Shown one piece after another: positions 37,679-49,802 of a stretch of 64,000 bases of DNA. The position numbers were made by a program, and so were the translations under genes. Below the pieces are notes generated by a model that searched no databases, was not told the origin of the DNA, and saw only the letters and a list, made by a program, of their open reading frames with translations. Numbering within the stretch: the first letter of the stretch is position 1; the number at the start of each line of letters is the position of its first letter. The DNA lies in NCBI RefSeq assembly GCF_963576615.1, contig NC_088715.1, positions 62,569,481-62,633,480 on the forward strand, given 5' to 3'. This DNA is from Watersipora subatra. Taxonomy: Eukaryota > Bryozoa > Gymnolaemata > Cheilostomatida > Watersiporidae.

Positions 37679-37751
37679 GGCCTTGTGGCCCAATGGATAA
37701 GGCGTCTGATTATGAATCAGAAGACTGTGGTTTCAAGTCCCATCAAGGTCA
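37679..37751 (+). tRNA. ACG-type tRNA body with ATG anticodon
   Basis: TTATGAA loop and TTCAAGT T loop; variable region AGACT. Confidence 0.75.
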
Positions 37752-38360
37752 TGTTTTGTGTTGATAAAAGAGTAGTTAGTACTTACAATAATGATATCGA
37801 CGCATGGATTTTTAAGATTTAACAGCTCAAATTGTAAAACTTAAACTCTTTAAATTAAAAGAAATAGAATAAATTATTGAAATGGATGGTTTTAACAGCT
37901 GTCGAAACAATTACACTCAGTATCATATTATTTAACTGAATATTATAGATAAATGTAAGCTTGTAGATCCAAATTACTTTAAGAACATGTCAGAACAACA
38001 ACCAAAAAGTTTTGAAAATTTATGTAATCCAGTTATGTTTTGAATAGAAAAAAGTTATAATTCCTACATAACTTTGGAGGTCTTACAATTAGTATTTCTA
38101 GCTCTGAATAAACAAAAAGTTATTCTTGTCAAATTATTGTTGTACATATTTGGTGTGTTTTCAAAGTCAGCATGACGAAATTTTATTAATGCTATTTCTG
38201 AAGTTATTAAGCATTTCAAATCTTTGAAAATAAATGAATGGTGAATTTACAAAAAAGTATTTTACTTTGCGTGTTTTAGCTTACTAATGATGTTGTGCTG
38301 ATTGTTTTCAAGTTTTTTTTAGGACCGAGATTATAAAAGCTCTTGATGTTATGTGTATCT

Positions 38361-38433
38361 GGCTCTGTGGCCTAATGGATAAGGCGTCTGCCTTCGAATC
38401 AGAAGATTGTGGGTTTGAGTCCCATCAGAGTCA
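38361..38433 (+). tRNA. tRNA-Arg(UCG), degenerate
   Basis: A31C breaks the last anticodon-stem pair, and C56T changes the T loop to TTTGAGT, weakening box B. Confidence 0.75.
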
Positions 38434-39014
38434 ACAGATCATTTTAACAACCTTTTCAATCATTTTATAAAATTGATCGAAAGTTTGAGTAGGTATATCT
38501 GTACTGTTGCTCAACATGTCTGGAAAAACCACTGCTCCACTGTCTACCAACCAATAACCCAGCTTTTGTTAGTTTGAGTAAAATATTTAACACTTTGTTA
38601 AACATTCAAAACTAGTAGTTGCTCACCCTTTATCTTTTCGAATGTTGTTGTTAACGAAGTCAAGCAGAAAAAGCAACTCGAAGAAAACTCTGATTAGGTG
38701 GATTCAATATAAACTGATTGTATACTCATAATTTTTAAATCAAAAAATGAGTTTGGCTGTTTTACATTCAAGAAATCGACAAAGTAAAAAAAACAAGTTA
38801 TTACATTACTTTTCCATATATAAACTTGTTAATGAACTACTTGAAAGTTTCAGTACTTTTTGTAAACTTTTAGCTTTAATTGCAATCAAATAAGATTACA
38901 CTTTTTGGTTCGATGAGAACTTATCGATTTATAGTTAAACAACGGTGATCTTGTAACAATTCTTTATAAGTTTAAGGTTAAATTCAAACAAGTAATAGAG
39001 AGTTTTTAGCATCC

Positions 39015-39087
39015 GGCCTTGTGGCCCAATGGATAAGGCGTCTGACTACGAATCAGAAGATTGTGGGTTCGAGTCCCATCAAGGTCA
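39015..39087 (+). tRNA. tRNA-Arg(ACG), canonical
   Basis: Full consensus ACG gene: box A TGGCCCAATGG, box B GGTTCGAGTCC, acceptor GGCCTTG/CAAGGTC. With A34 edited to inosine it would read CGU, CGC and CGA. Identical gene at 45779. Confidence 0.96.
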
Positions 39088-39708
39088 ATATGTCATGTTT
39101 TGTGTTGATAAAAGAGTAGTTAGTACTTACAATAATGATATCGACGCATGGATTTTTGAGATTTAACAGCTCAAATTGTAAAACTTAAACTCTTTAAATT
39201 AAAAGGAATAGAATAATTTATTGAAATGGATGCTTTTAACAGCTGTCGAAACAATTAAATTCAGTATCATATTATTTAACTGAATATTATAGATAAATGT
39301 TAGCTTATAGATGCAAAATATTTTAAGAACGCGTTAGAACAAAAACAAAAAGGTTTTGGAAAAATTGTGTAATCCAGGTATGTATTGAATAGAAAAAGTA
39401 ATAATTCCTACAAAACTTTGGATGTCTTAGATTTAGTATTTCTAGCTCGGAATAAACAAAAAGTTATCCATGTCAAAATATAGTTTACCTAATTGGTGTG
39501 TTTTCAAAATCAGCGTGACATAGTTTTAATAATGCTATTTCTGAAGTTATAAAGCATTTCAAGTCTTTGAAAATAAATGAATGGTGAATTTACAAAAAAG
39601 TATTTTACTTTGCGTGTTTTAGCTTACTACCTAATGATGTTGTGCTGATTTTTTTCAAGTTTTTTTTTAGGACTGACATTATAAAAGCTCTTGATGTTAT
39701 GTGTATCC

Positions 39709-39781
39709 GGCTCTATGGCCTAATGGATAAGGCGTCTGATTTCGAATCAGAAGATTGTGGGTTCGAGTCCCATCAGAGTCA
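39709..39781 (+). tRNA. tRNA-Arg(UCG), G7A and C32T
   Basis: A7-C66 mismatch closes the acceptor stem badly; anticodon loop TTTCGAA; box B consensus. Confidence 0.82.
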
Positions 39782-40172
39782 ACACATCATTCTAACAATC
39801 ATTTTAAAAAACTGATCGAAAGGTTGAGTGTGTATATCTTTATTGTTGCCCAACGTGCCTGGAAAATCCACCGCTCCAATGTCTACCAACCAGTAACCCG
39901 GCGTTTGTTTATCTTAACAAAATATTTAACACTTTTTTAAACATTCAAAACTAGTAGTTGCTCACCCTTTATATTTTCGAATGTTGTTTTTAACGAAGTC
40001 AAGCAGAAAAAGCAACTCAGGCAAAACTCTGATCAGGTGGATTCAATATAAACTGACTGTATACTCATAATTTTTAAATCAAAAAATGTGTTCGGCTGTT
40101 TTAAATTCAAGAAATCGATAAGTTTTAAAAAAACAAATTATTACATTACTTTTCCATATATAAACTTGTTAA

Positions 40173-40302
40173 AGAATAGAGAAAGCATAATATTATTATG
40201 CTTTATTATTCATCTTGAGGTGTTGACTGATGTTCTAAAAAAAGAATCAAGGAGATTGACCGACCAGAAGCTGAGATATAGCCAGCCAAACACAGGTCTA
40301 CC
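40173..40302 (+). repeat. Left terminal inverted repeat of the TTAA element
   Basis: Pairs with 41414-41542. Contains a subterminal hairpin: AAGCATAAT (40183-40191), 3-nt loop, ATTATGCTT (40195-40203), also kept in the right repeat. Confidence 0.9.
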
Positions 40303-41413
40303 AAAAACAAAAGTGTTTTGGTAATCATCAATATATGACGTATGAAATCGACTTGTGTGCCATTGGTCAATTAAGCCAACTAATGCGCTCTCCTATAACA
40401 ATCACGGCGCTTTAATTGGTTTAATCCCTGGAAGTATAGAACAATCAAATTGGGCCTAACAACCATCGTTCCTAGAATTCCGAACCAGTCCCTTTGACGT
40501 GTAGATTAGTTTTAGCATAAAATAATTACACGCATCTATTATTTCGCAACATTTTGCTATCTTGTTAGTTCAGCTCAGTTTTGTTGTTCTCCTATTTAGC
40601 TTCCCTATTCAGACTCATCTTTAGCGTTGTTCAGATTTTTTTAACTATAGCTAATAAATAGAATCAATTAAATCAATCATCAATCTCGGTTATCATTTGG
40701 AATTTTCTACAAATTATATTAGTTACATCATTTATTCTATACGCAGTTATATTATTATTTTGTATAATATACATTATGAATATTATATAAATCATAAAAA
40801 ATAATCATAGATAAGATAATAGATCAATAGAAAAATCAATGCAAAAGTTATCGTTTTCTTTTCTTATAGCAAGAGCAGCACGGTCAAGTTAGTCTTTTTA
40901 AGATTATCGCTGTATGGAACTTCCAGTCTGTTAATAGTGATGATAATCATGAAAATCAACTGAATGCTGCGGTAGATACACAGTAGAAAAATGATGAAGG
41001 AACAAAAAGTCCCATTCCTATTTCTTATTGTAAACAAATTGCAAATCGCGTATATCGCATATAGACTATACACGCGCCGTTCGTTGAACAGATGATCTTC
41101 GGAGCATATCCGTGGAGATCGAGATAAATATTGAAGCACAATAGTCAAAATCTGCTCTTCTGCTTTAAAAAATCATGGCGAGGAGTTGTGGGCAAATGCC
41201 TTTACCACACAATGTTTGGATGGTTTTCCTGAGAAACCAGAGCTAGTATGTAAATTATTTACTATCGCGAGAAGCTTTTCACATCTCGTAGCCAAAACAA
41301 TCATTATACATAACGGCGGTAAGGGTGCGCAATTCCGGCACATGACCATTAAGTCGATTTTATACGTCACAGTTTTCGGGATTTTCGAAGGGTTTTCCTC
41401 TGATTCTTTATTA

Positions 41414-41542
41414 GGTAGACCTATGTTTGGCTGTCTATATCTCAGCTTCTAGTTGTTAATCTCCTTGATTCTTTTTTTAGAACATCAGTCAACACCTCAA
41501 GATAACTAATAAAGCATAATAATATTATGCTTTCTCTATTCT
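41414..41542 (-). repeat. Right terminal inverted repeat of the TTAA element
   Basis: Reverse complement of the left repeat, with about nine substitutions between the two arms. The arm divergence shows the insertion is not very recent. Confidence 0.9.
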
Positions 41543-41729
41543 TTAATGAAATACTTGAAAGTTTCAGTACATTTTGTAAACTTTTAGTTTTAATTTGCAA
41601 TCAAATAAGATTACACTTTTTCGTTCGATGAGAACTTATCAATTTATAGTTAAACAACGGTGATCTTGTAACAAATCTTCATAAGTTTAAGGTTAAATTC
41701 AAACCAATAATACAGAGTTTTTAGCATCT

Positions 41730-41802
41730 GGCCATGTGGCCCAATGGATAAGGCGTCTGACTACGAATCAGAAGATTGTGGGTTCGAGTCCCATCAAGGT
41801 CA
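41730..41802 (+). tRNA. tRNA-Arg(ACG), T5A
   Basis: First locus after the transposon. GGCCATG gives an A5-A68 mismatch; otherwise consensus ACG type. Confidence 0.88.
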
Positions 41803-42424
41803 ATATATAATGTTTTGTGTTGATAAAAGAGTAGTTAGTACTTACAATAATGATATCGACGCATGGATTTTTGAGATTTAACAGCTCAAATTGTAAAACT
41901 TAAATTCTTTAAATTAAAAGGAATAGAATAATTTATTGAAATGGATGATTTTAACAGCTGTCGAAACAATTACATTCAGTATCATATTATTTAACTGAAT
42001 ATTATAGATAAATGTTAGCTTCTAGATGCAAAATATTTTAACAACGTGTTAGAACAAAAACAAAAACGTTTTGGAAAAAGTGTGTAATCCAGTTATGTAT
42101 TGAACAGAAAAATTAATAATTCCTACAAAACTTTGGATGTCTTAGATGTAGTATTTCTAGCTCTGAATAAACAAAAAGTTATCCATGTCAAAATATAGTT
42201 TACCTATTTGGTGTGTTTTCAAAATCAGCGTGACATAGTTTTAATACTGCTATTTCTGAAGTTATAAAACATTTCAAGTCTTCGAAAATAAATGAATGGT
42301 GAATTTACAAAAAAGTATTTTACTTTGCGTGTTTTAGCTTACTAGCTAATGATGTTGTGTCGATTGTTTTCAAGTTTTTTCTTTAGGACCGAGATTATAA
42401 AAGCTCATGATGTTATGTGTATCC

Positions 42425-42497
42425 AGCTCTTTCGCCTAATGGATAAGGCGTCTGACTTCGAATCAGAAGATTGTGGGTTCGAGTCCCATCAGAGTCA
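42425..42497 (+). tRNA. tRNA-Arg(UCG), acceptor damaged at both ends
   Basis: Starts AGCTCTT: G1A and G7T leave only five acceptor pairs. Anticodon and T arms are consensus. Confidence 0.78.
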
Positions 42498-43078
42498 ACA
42501 GATCATTTTAACAACCTTTTCAATCATTTTATAAAATTGATCGAAAGGTTGAGTAGGTATATCTTTACTGTTGCTCAACGTGCCTGGAAAAAACACCGCT
42601 CTACTGTCTACCAACCGATTAACCAGCGTTTATTAATCTTAACAAAATATTTAACACTTTTTTTAACATTCAGAAATAATAGTTGCTCACCCTTTATATT
42701 TTCGAATGTTGTTTTTAACGAAGTCAAGCAGAAAAAGCAACTCGAAGAAAACTCTGATTAGGTGGATTCAATATAAACTGACTGTAAACTAATAATTTTT
42801 AAATCAGAAAATGAGTTCGTCTGTTTTACATTCAAGAAATCGATAAATTAAAAAAAACAAATTACTACATTACTTTTCCATATATAAACTTGTTAATGAA
42901 CTACTTGAAAGTTTCAGTACTTTTTGTAAACTTTTAGTTTTAATTGCAATCAAATAAGATTACACTTTTTGGTTCGATGAGAACTTATCGATTTATAGTT
43001 AAACAACGGTGATCTTGTAACAATTCTTCATAAGTTTAAGGTTAAATTCAAACAAGTAATACAGAGTTTTTAACATCC

Positions 43079-43151
43079 GGTCTTGTGGCCCAATGGATAA
43101 GGCATCTGACTACGAATCAGAAGATTGTGGTTTCGAGTCCCATCAAGATCA
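43079..43151 (+). tRNA. tRNA-Arg(ACG), compensatory acceptor change
   Basis: GGTCTTG/CAAGATC: C3T and G70A together replace a C-G pair with T-A, so the acceptor stem stays fully paired. Box B is GTTTCGAGTCC (G53T). Confidence 0.85.
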
Positions 43152-43772
43152 ATATGTCATGTTTTGTGTTTATAAAAGAATAATTAGTACTTACAACAAT
43201 GATATCGACGCATGGATTTTTGAGATTTAACAGCTCAAATTGTTCTACTTAAAATCTTCAAATTAAAAGAAATAGAATAATTTACTGAAACGTATGGTTT
43301 TAACAACTGTCGAAACAATTACAACCAGTGTTATATTATTTAACTGAATATAATAGATAAATGTAAGCTTCTAGACGCAAATTATTTTAAGAACATGTCA
43401 GAACAAAAACAAAAACGTTTTGGAAAAAGTGTGTAACCCAGTTATGTATTGAAGAGAAAAAGTTACGATTCCTACAAAACTTTGGATATCTCAGATTTAG
43501 TATTTCTAGCTCTGAATAAACAAAAAGTTATCCATGTCAAAATAAAGTTTACGTATTTGGTGTGTTTTTAAAATCAGCGTGACATAGTTTTAATATTGCT
43601 ATTTCTGAAGTTATAAAGCATTTCAAGTCTTCGAAAATAAATGAATGGTGAATTTACAAAAAAGTATTTTACTTTGCGTGTTTTAGCTTACTAACTAATG
43701 ATGTTATGCTGATTGTTTTCAAGTTTTTTTTTAGGACCGAGATTATAAAAGCTCTTGATGTTATGTGTATCC

Positions 43773-43845
43773 GGCTCAGTGGCCTAATGGATAAGGCGTC
43801 TGACTTCGAATCAGAAGATTGTGGGTTCGAGTCCCATCAGAGTCA
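43773..43845 (+). tRNA. tRNA-Arg(UCG), T6A
   Basis: GGCTCAG gives an A6-A67 mismatch; rest consensus. Confidence 0.85.
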
Positions 43846-44426
43846 ACAGATGATTTTAACAACCTTTTTAATCATTTTATAAAATTGATCGAAAGTTTGA
43901 GTAGGTAGATCTTTATTGTTGCTCAAGGTGTCTGGAAAAACCACTGCTCCACTGTCTACCAACCAATAACCCTGCTTTTGTTAGTTTTAGTAAAATATTT
44001 AACACTTTTTTAAACATTCAAAACTAGTAGTTGCTCACCCTTTATATTTTCGATTGTTGTTTTTAACGAAGTCAAGCAGAAAAAGCAACTCGGGCAAAAC
44101 TCTGATCAGGTGGATTCAATATAAACTGACTGTATACTCATAATTTTTAAATCAAAAAATGAGTTCGGCTGTTTTAAATTCAAGAAATCGATAAATTAAA
44201 AAAAACAAATTATTACATTACTTTTCCAAATATAAACTTGTTAATGAACTACTTGAAAGTTTCAGTACTTTTCGTAAACTTTTAGTTTTAATTGCAATCA
44301 AATAAGATTACACTTTTTGGTTCGATGAGAACTTATCGATTTATAGTTAAACAACGGTGATCTTGTAACAAATCTTCATAAGTTTAAGGTTAAATTCAAA
44401 CAAGTAATGCAGAGTTTTTAGCATCC

Positions 44427-44499
44427 GGCCTTGTGGCCCAATGGATAAGGCGTCTGACTACGTATCAGAAGATTGTGGGTTCGAGTCCCATCAAGGTCA
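44427..44499 (+). tRNA. tRNA-Arg(ACG), A38T
   Basis: Anticodon loop CTACGTA; all stems and boxes intact. Confidence 0.88.
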
Positions 44500-45124
44500 A
44501 TATGTCATGTTTTGTTTTGATAAAAGAGTAGTTAGTACTTACAATAATGATATTGACGCATGGATTTTTGAGATTTAACAGCTCAAATTGTAAAACTTAA
44601 ACTCTTTAAATTAAAAGGAATAGAATAATTTATTGAAATGGATGGTTTTAACAGCTGTCGAAACAATTACATTCAGTATCATATTATTTAACTGAATATT
44701 ATAGATAAATGTTAGCTTCTAGATGCAAAATATTTTAAGAACGCGTTAGAACAAAAACAAAAACGTTTTGGAAAAAGTGTGTAATCCAGTTATGTATTGA
44801 ACAGAAAAAATAATAATTCCTACAAAACTTTGGATATCTCAGATTTAGTATTTCTAGCTCTGAATAAACAAAAAGTTATCCATGTCAAAATATAGTTTAC
44901 CTATTTGGTGTGTTTTCAAAATCACCGTGACATAGTTTTAATACTGCTATTTCTGAAGTTATAAAGCATTTCTTCAAGTCTTCGAAAATAAATGAATGGT
45001 GAATTTACAAAAAAGTATTTTACTTTGCGTGTTTTAGCTTACTAGCTAATGATGTTGTGCTGATTGTTTTCAAGTTTTTTCTTTAGGACCGAGATTATAA
45101 AAGCTCATGATGTTATGTGTATCA

Positions 45125-45197
45125 GGCTCTGTCGCCTAATGGATAAGGCGTCTGACTTCGAATCAGAAGATTGTGGGTTTGAGTCCCATCAGAGTCA
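45125..45197 (+). tRNA. tRNA-Arg(UCG), C56T
   Basis: T loop TTTGAGT weakens box B; other arms intact. Confidence 0.82.
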
Positions 45198-45778
45198 ACA
45201 GATAGTTTTAACAACCTTTTCAATCATTTTATAAAATTGATCGAAAGTTTGAGTAGGTATATCTTTACTGTTGCTCAATGTGCCTGGAAAAACCACCGCT
45301 CCACTGTCTACCAACCGATTACCTAGCGTTTATTAATCTTAACAAAATATTTAACCCTTTTTTTAACATTCAAAACTAATAGTTGCTCACCCTTTATATT
45401 TTCGAATGTTGTTTTTAACGAAGTCAAGCAGAAAAAGCAACTCGGGCAAAACTCTGATTAGGTGGATTCAATATAAACTGACTGTAAACTCATTATTTTT
45501 AAATCAGAAAATGAGTTCGGCTGTTTTACATTCAAGAAATCGATAAATTAAAAAAAACAAATTACTACATTACTTTTCCATATATAAACTTGTTAATGAA
45601 CTACTTGAAAGTTTCAGTACTTTTTGTAAACTTTTAGTTTTAATTGCAATCAAATAAGATTACACTTTTTGGTTCGATGAGAACTTATCAATTTATAGTT
45701 AAACAACGGTGATCTTGTAACAAATCTTCATAAGTTTAACGTTAAATTCAAACAAGTAATACAGAGTTTTTAGCATCC

Positions 45779-45851
45779 GGCCTTGTGGCCCAATGGATAA
45801 GGCGTCTGACTACGAATCAGAAGATTGTGGGTTCGAGTCCCATCAAGGTCA
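45779..45851 (+). tRNA. tRNA-Arg(ACG), canonical
   Basis: Consensus ACG gene identical to 39015. Confidence 0.96.
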
Positions 45852-46474
45852 ATATGTCATGTTTTGTGTTGATAAAAGAATAATTAGTACTTACAATAAT
45901 GATATCGACGCATGGATTTTTGAGATTTAACAGCTCAAATTGTAAAACTTAAACTCTTTAAATTAAAAGGAATAGAATAAATTATTGAAATGGATGCTTT
46001 TAACAGCTTTCGAAACAATTACATTCAGTATCATATTATTTAACTGAATATAATAGATAAATGTAAGCTTGTAGATCCAAATTATTTTAAGAACATGTCA
46101 GAACAAAAACCAAAAAGTTTTGAAAAAGTATGTAATCCAGTTATGTTTTGAATAGAAAAAAGTTATAATTCCTACATAACTTAGGAGGTCCTACAATTAG
46201 TATTTCTAGCTCTGAATAAACAAAAAGTTATTCTTGTCAAATTATTGTTGTACATATTTGGTGTGTTTTCAAGGTCAGCGTGACGAAGTTTTAATAATGC
46301 TATTTCTGAAGTTATAAAGCATTTCAAGTCTTCGAAAATAAATGAATGGTGAATTTACAAAAAAGTATTTTACTTTGCGTGTTTTAGCTTACTAGCTAAT
46401 GATGTTGTGTTGATTGTTTTCAAGTTTTTTCTTTAGGACCGAAACTATAAAAGCTCCTGATGATATGTGTATCC

Positions 46475-46547
46475 GGCTCTGTGGCCTAATGGACAAGGCG
46501 CCTGACTTCGAATCAGAAGATTGTTGGTTCAAGTCCCATCAGAGGCA
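46475..46547 (+). pseudogene. tRNA-Arg(UCG) pseudogene
   Basis: CAGAGGC creates a G2-G71 mismatch, T27C breaks the first anticodon-stem pair, and the T arm reads TTGGTTCAAG (G51T, G57A). First of the strongly decayed right-edge copies. Confidence 0.78.
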
Positions 46548-47129
46548 ACACATCATTTTAACAACCTTTTCAATCATTTTAAAAAATTGATCGCAAGGTT
46601 GAGTAGGTATATCTTTACTGTTGCTCAACGTGTTTGGAAAAACCACCGCTCTACTGTCTACCAACCAATAACCCTGCTTTTGTTAGTTTTAGTAAAAAAA
46701 TTAACACTTTTTTAAACATTCAAAACTAATAGTTGCTCACTTTTTATATTTTTGAATGTTGTTTTTAATGAAGTCAAGCAGCAAATTCAACTCGGGCAAA
46801 ACTCTGATTAGGTGGATTCAATATAAACTGATTGTATACTCATAATTTATAAATCAAAAAATGAGTTCGGCTGTATTAAATTCAAGGATTCAATAAATAA
46901 AATAAATAAAATTTAATACATCAGTTTTCCATATATAAACTTGTTGATGAACTACTTGAAAGTTTCAGTACATTTTGTAAACTTTTAGTTTTAATTGCAA
47001 TCAAATAAGATTACACATTTTGGTTCTACGAGAACTTATCAATTTATAGTTAAACAACGGTGATCTTGTAACAAAACTTCATAAGTTTAAGGTTAAAGTC
47101 AAACAAGTAATACAGAGATTTTAGCATCC

Positions 47130-47202
47130 GGCCTTGTGGTCCAATAGATAAGGTGTCTGACTGCGAATCAGAAGAATGTGGGTTCGAGTCTAATCAGAGT
47201 CA
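47130..47202 (+). pseudogene. Chimeric tRNA pseudogene, GCG anticodon
   Basis: ACG-type 5' side and upstream flank joined to UCG-type CAGAGTC and downstream flank, the reverse of the 2528 chimera. A34G gives a GCG anticodon, G19 of the D loop is lost (AATAGATA), and T stem strand CTAAT is mispaired. Confidence 0.8.
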
Positions 47203-47728
47203 ACTCATCATTTTAAAAGGTTGAAGAGGTAAAACTTTAGTGTATTAGAAAAAACTATCGCTTCACAGTCTACCTACCAATAACTCAGCATATATATATA
47301 AAAAAATTACCCTTTGCTGAACATTCAAGATTGATATTTGCTTATCCCCTACAATTTCGAATGTTGTTTTTAACGAAGTCAAGCAGAAAAAGCAACTCGG
47401 GCAAAATTCTGTCTAAGTGGATTTGAACTGAACTGATTGCATACTTATAATCTCTAACTCAAAAATTGAGTTTAACTGTTTTAAATTCAAGAAATCGATA
47501 AATTTAAAAGTTTATTACATTAATTTTCCATATAAAAACTTGTTAATGAACTACTTGAAAGTTTCAGTACCTTTTGTAAACTTTTAGTTTTAATTGTAAT
47601 CAAATAAGATTACACTTTTTGGTTCTAGAAGAACTTATCGATTTATAGTTAAACCGCGGTGATCTTGTAACAAAACTTCCTAAGTTTAAAGTTAAATTCA
47701 AACAATTATTACAGCATTTTTAGCATCT

Positions 47729-47801
47729 CGCCTTGTGGCCCAATGGATAAGGCATCTGACTACGAATCAGAAGAATGTGGCTTCGAGTCCCATCAAGGTC
47801 A
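47729..47801 (+). pseudogene. tRNA-Arg(ACG) pseudogene
   Basis: G1C breaks the first acceptor pair, and G53C removes the T-stem closing pair and damages box B. Confidence 0.78.
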
Positions 47802-48425
47802 ATATGTCATGTTTTGTGTTGATAAAAGAGTAATTAATACTTACAATAATGATATCGACGCATAGATTTTTGAGATTTAACAGCTCAAATTGTAAAACTT
47901 AAACTCTTTAAGTTAAAAGGAATAGAATAATTTATTGAAATGGATGGTTTTAACAGCTATCGAAACAATTACACTCAGTATCATATTATTTAACTGAATA
48001 TTATAGATAAATGTTAGCTTCTAGATGCAAATTATTTTAAGAACATGTCAGAACAAAAACCAAAAAGTTTTGGAAAAAGTGTATAATCTAGTTATGTAAT
48101 GAATAGAAAAAAGTTATAATTCCTACATAACTTTGGATGTCTTACAATTAGTATTTCTAGCTCTGAATAAACAAAAAGTTAGTCTTGTCAAATTTTTGTT
48201 GTACATATTTAGTGTGTTTTCAAGGTCAGCATAACATAGTTTGAGTATAGCTATTTCTGATGTTATAAAGCATTTCAAGTCTTCGAAAATAAATGAATGG
48301 TGAATTCACCAAAAAAGTATTTTACTTTGCGTGTGTTAGCTTACTAACTAATGATGTTGTGTTGATTGTTTTCAAGTTTTTCTTTAGGACCGAGATTATA
48401 AAAGCTCATGATGTAATGTGTATCC

Positions 48426-48498
48426 GGCTCTGTCGCCTAATGGGTAAGGTGTCTGACTTCGAATCAGAAGATTGTTGGATCGAGTCCCATCAGAGTCA
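48426..48498 (+). pseudogene. tRNA-Arg(UCG) pseudogene
   Basis: D loop GGATA is GGGTA, D-stem closing G26 region altered (AAGGTG), T stem GTTGG mismatched with CCCAT, T54A. Confidence 0.75.
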
Positions 48499-49076
48499 AC
48501 AGATCATTTTAACAACCTTTTCAATCATTTTAAAAAATTGATCGAAAGTTTGAGTAGGTATATCTTCACTGTTGCTCAACGTGCCTGGAAAAACCACTGC
48601 TCCACTGTCTACCAACCAATAACCTTGCTTTTGTTAGTTTTAGTAAAATATTTAACACTTTGTTAAACATTCAAAACTAGTAGTTGGTCACCCTTTATAT
48701 TTTCGAATAGTGTTTTTAACGAAGTCAAGCAGAAAAAGCAACTCGGGGAAAACTCTGATTAGGTGGATTCAATATAAACTGATTGTATACTCATAATTTT
48801 TAAATCAAAAAATGAGTTCGGCTGTTTTAAATTCAAGAAACCGATAAATTAAAAAAAAATTATCAGATTACTTTTTCATATAGAAACTTGTTCATGAAAT
48901 ACGTGAAAGTTTCAGTACATTTTGTAAACTTTTAGTTTTAATTGTAATCAAATAAGATTACAATTTTTGGTTCGATGAGAACTTATCAATTTATAGTTAA
49001 ACCACAGTGATCTTGTAACAAAATTTCATAAGTTTAAAGTTAAATTCAAACCAATAATACAGAGTTTTTAGCATCC

Positions 49077-49149
49077 GGCCTTGTGGCCCAATGGATAAGG
49101 TGTCTGACTTCGAATCAGAAGATTGTTGGTTCGAGTCCCATCAGAGTCA
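49077..49149 (+). tRNA. Chimeric tRNA-Arg(UCG): ACG-type 5', UCG-type 3'
   Basis: Upstream flank and GGCCTTGTGGCCC are ACG type; anticodon TCG, CAGAGTC and downstream flank are UCG type. Acceptor has a C4-A69 mismatch and G51T weakens the T stem. Distance from 48426 is 651 bp and to 49730 653 bp, so the longer spacer is missing. Confidence 0.85.
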
Positions 49150-49729
49150 ACAGATCATTTTAACAACCTTTTCAATCATTTTAAAAAACTGATCGAAAGT
49201 TTGAGTAGGTATATCTTTATTGTCGCTCAAAGTGCCTGGAAAAACCACCGCTCCACTGTCTACCAACCAATTATCCTGCGTTTATTAATCTTAACAAAAT
49301 ATTTAACACTTTTTTAAACATTCAAAACTAATAATTGGTCACCCTTTATATTTTCGAATGTTGTTTTTAACGAAGTCAAGCAGAAAAAGAAACTTGGGCA
49401 AAACTCTGACTAGGTGGATTCAATATAAACTGATTTTATACTCATAATCTTTAAATCAAAAAATGAAATCGGCCTTTCTAAATTCAAAAATTCGATAAGT
49501 TGAAAACAAAATGTATTACATTAGTTTTCCATATAGAAACTTGTTAATGAACTACGTGAAAGTTTCTGTACATTTTGTAAACCTTTAGTTTTAATTGTAA
49601 TCAAATAAGATTACAATTTTTGGTTCGATGAGAACTTATCGATTTATAGTTAAACCATAGTGATCTTGTAACAAAATTTCATAAGTTTAAAGTTAAATTC
49701 AAACCAATAATACAGAGTTTTTAGCATCC

Positions 49730-49802
49730 GGCCTTGTGGCCCAATGGATAAGGCGTCTGACTACGAATCAGAAGATTGTGGGTTCGAGTCCCATCAGTGT
49801 CG
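49730..49802 (+). tRNA. Chimeric tRNA-Arg(ACG): ACG-type 5', UCG-type 3' flank
   Basis: ACG anticodon and consensus D, anticodon and T arms, but 3' strand CAGTGTC with discriminator G and a UCG-type downstream flank. C4-T69 mismatch. Confidence 0.82.

Larger units (their letters stand above)
40173..41542. mobile_element. Non-autonomous TTAA-flanked DNA transposon (Kolobok- or piggyBac-like), 1,370 bp
   Basis: Interrupts an array spacer. TTAA flanks both ends (40169-40172 and 41543-41546), while uninterrupted spacers have one TTAA there (TTGTTAATGAAC), so it is a true target duplication. Terminal inverted repeats of about 130 bp with roughly nine mismatches begin AGAATAGAGAAAGC. TTAA duplication is known for piggyBac and Kolobok; the AG terminus suits Kolobok better than the usual piggyBac CCY. 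The interior holds only short unassigned open frames (largest 94 aa, minus strand 40864-41148), so it is presumably mobilised in trans. Confidence 0.85.

Noticed and set aside
40864-41452. Open frames inside the TTAA element as a transposase
   Set aside because: At most 94 codons, overlapping on both strands, with no catalytic or THAP motif that I can recognise.
1226-49317. Repeated 60-96 aa open frames across the array as a gene family
   Set aside because: They begin inside the tRNA genes, often at non-ATG codons, track repeat identity rather than codon constraint and have no promoter or intron logic. They are shadows of tRNA plus spacer.
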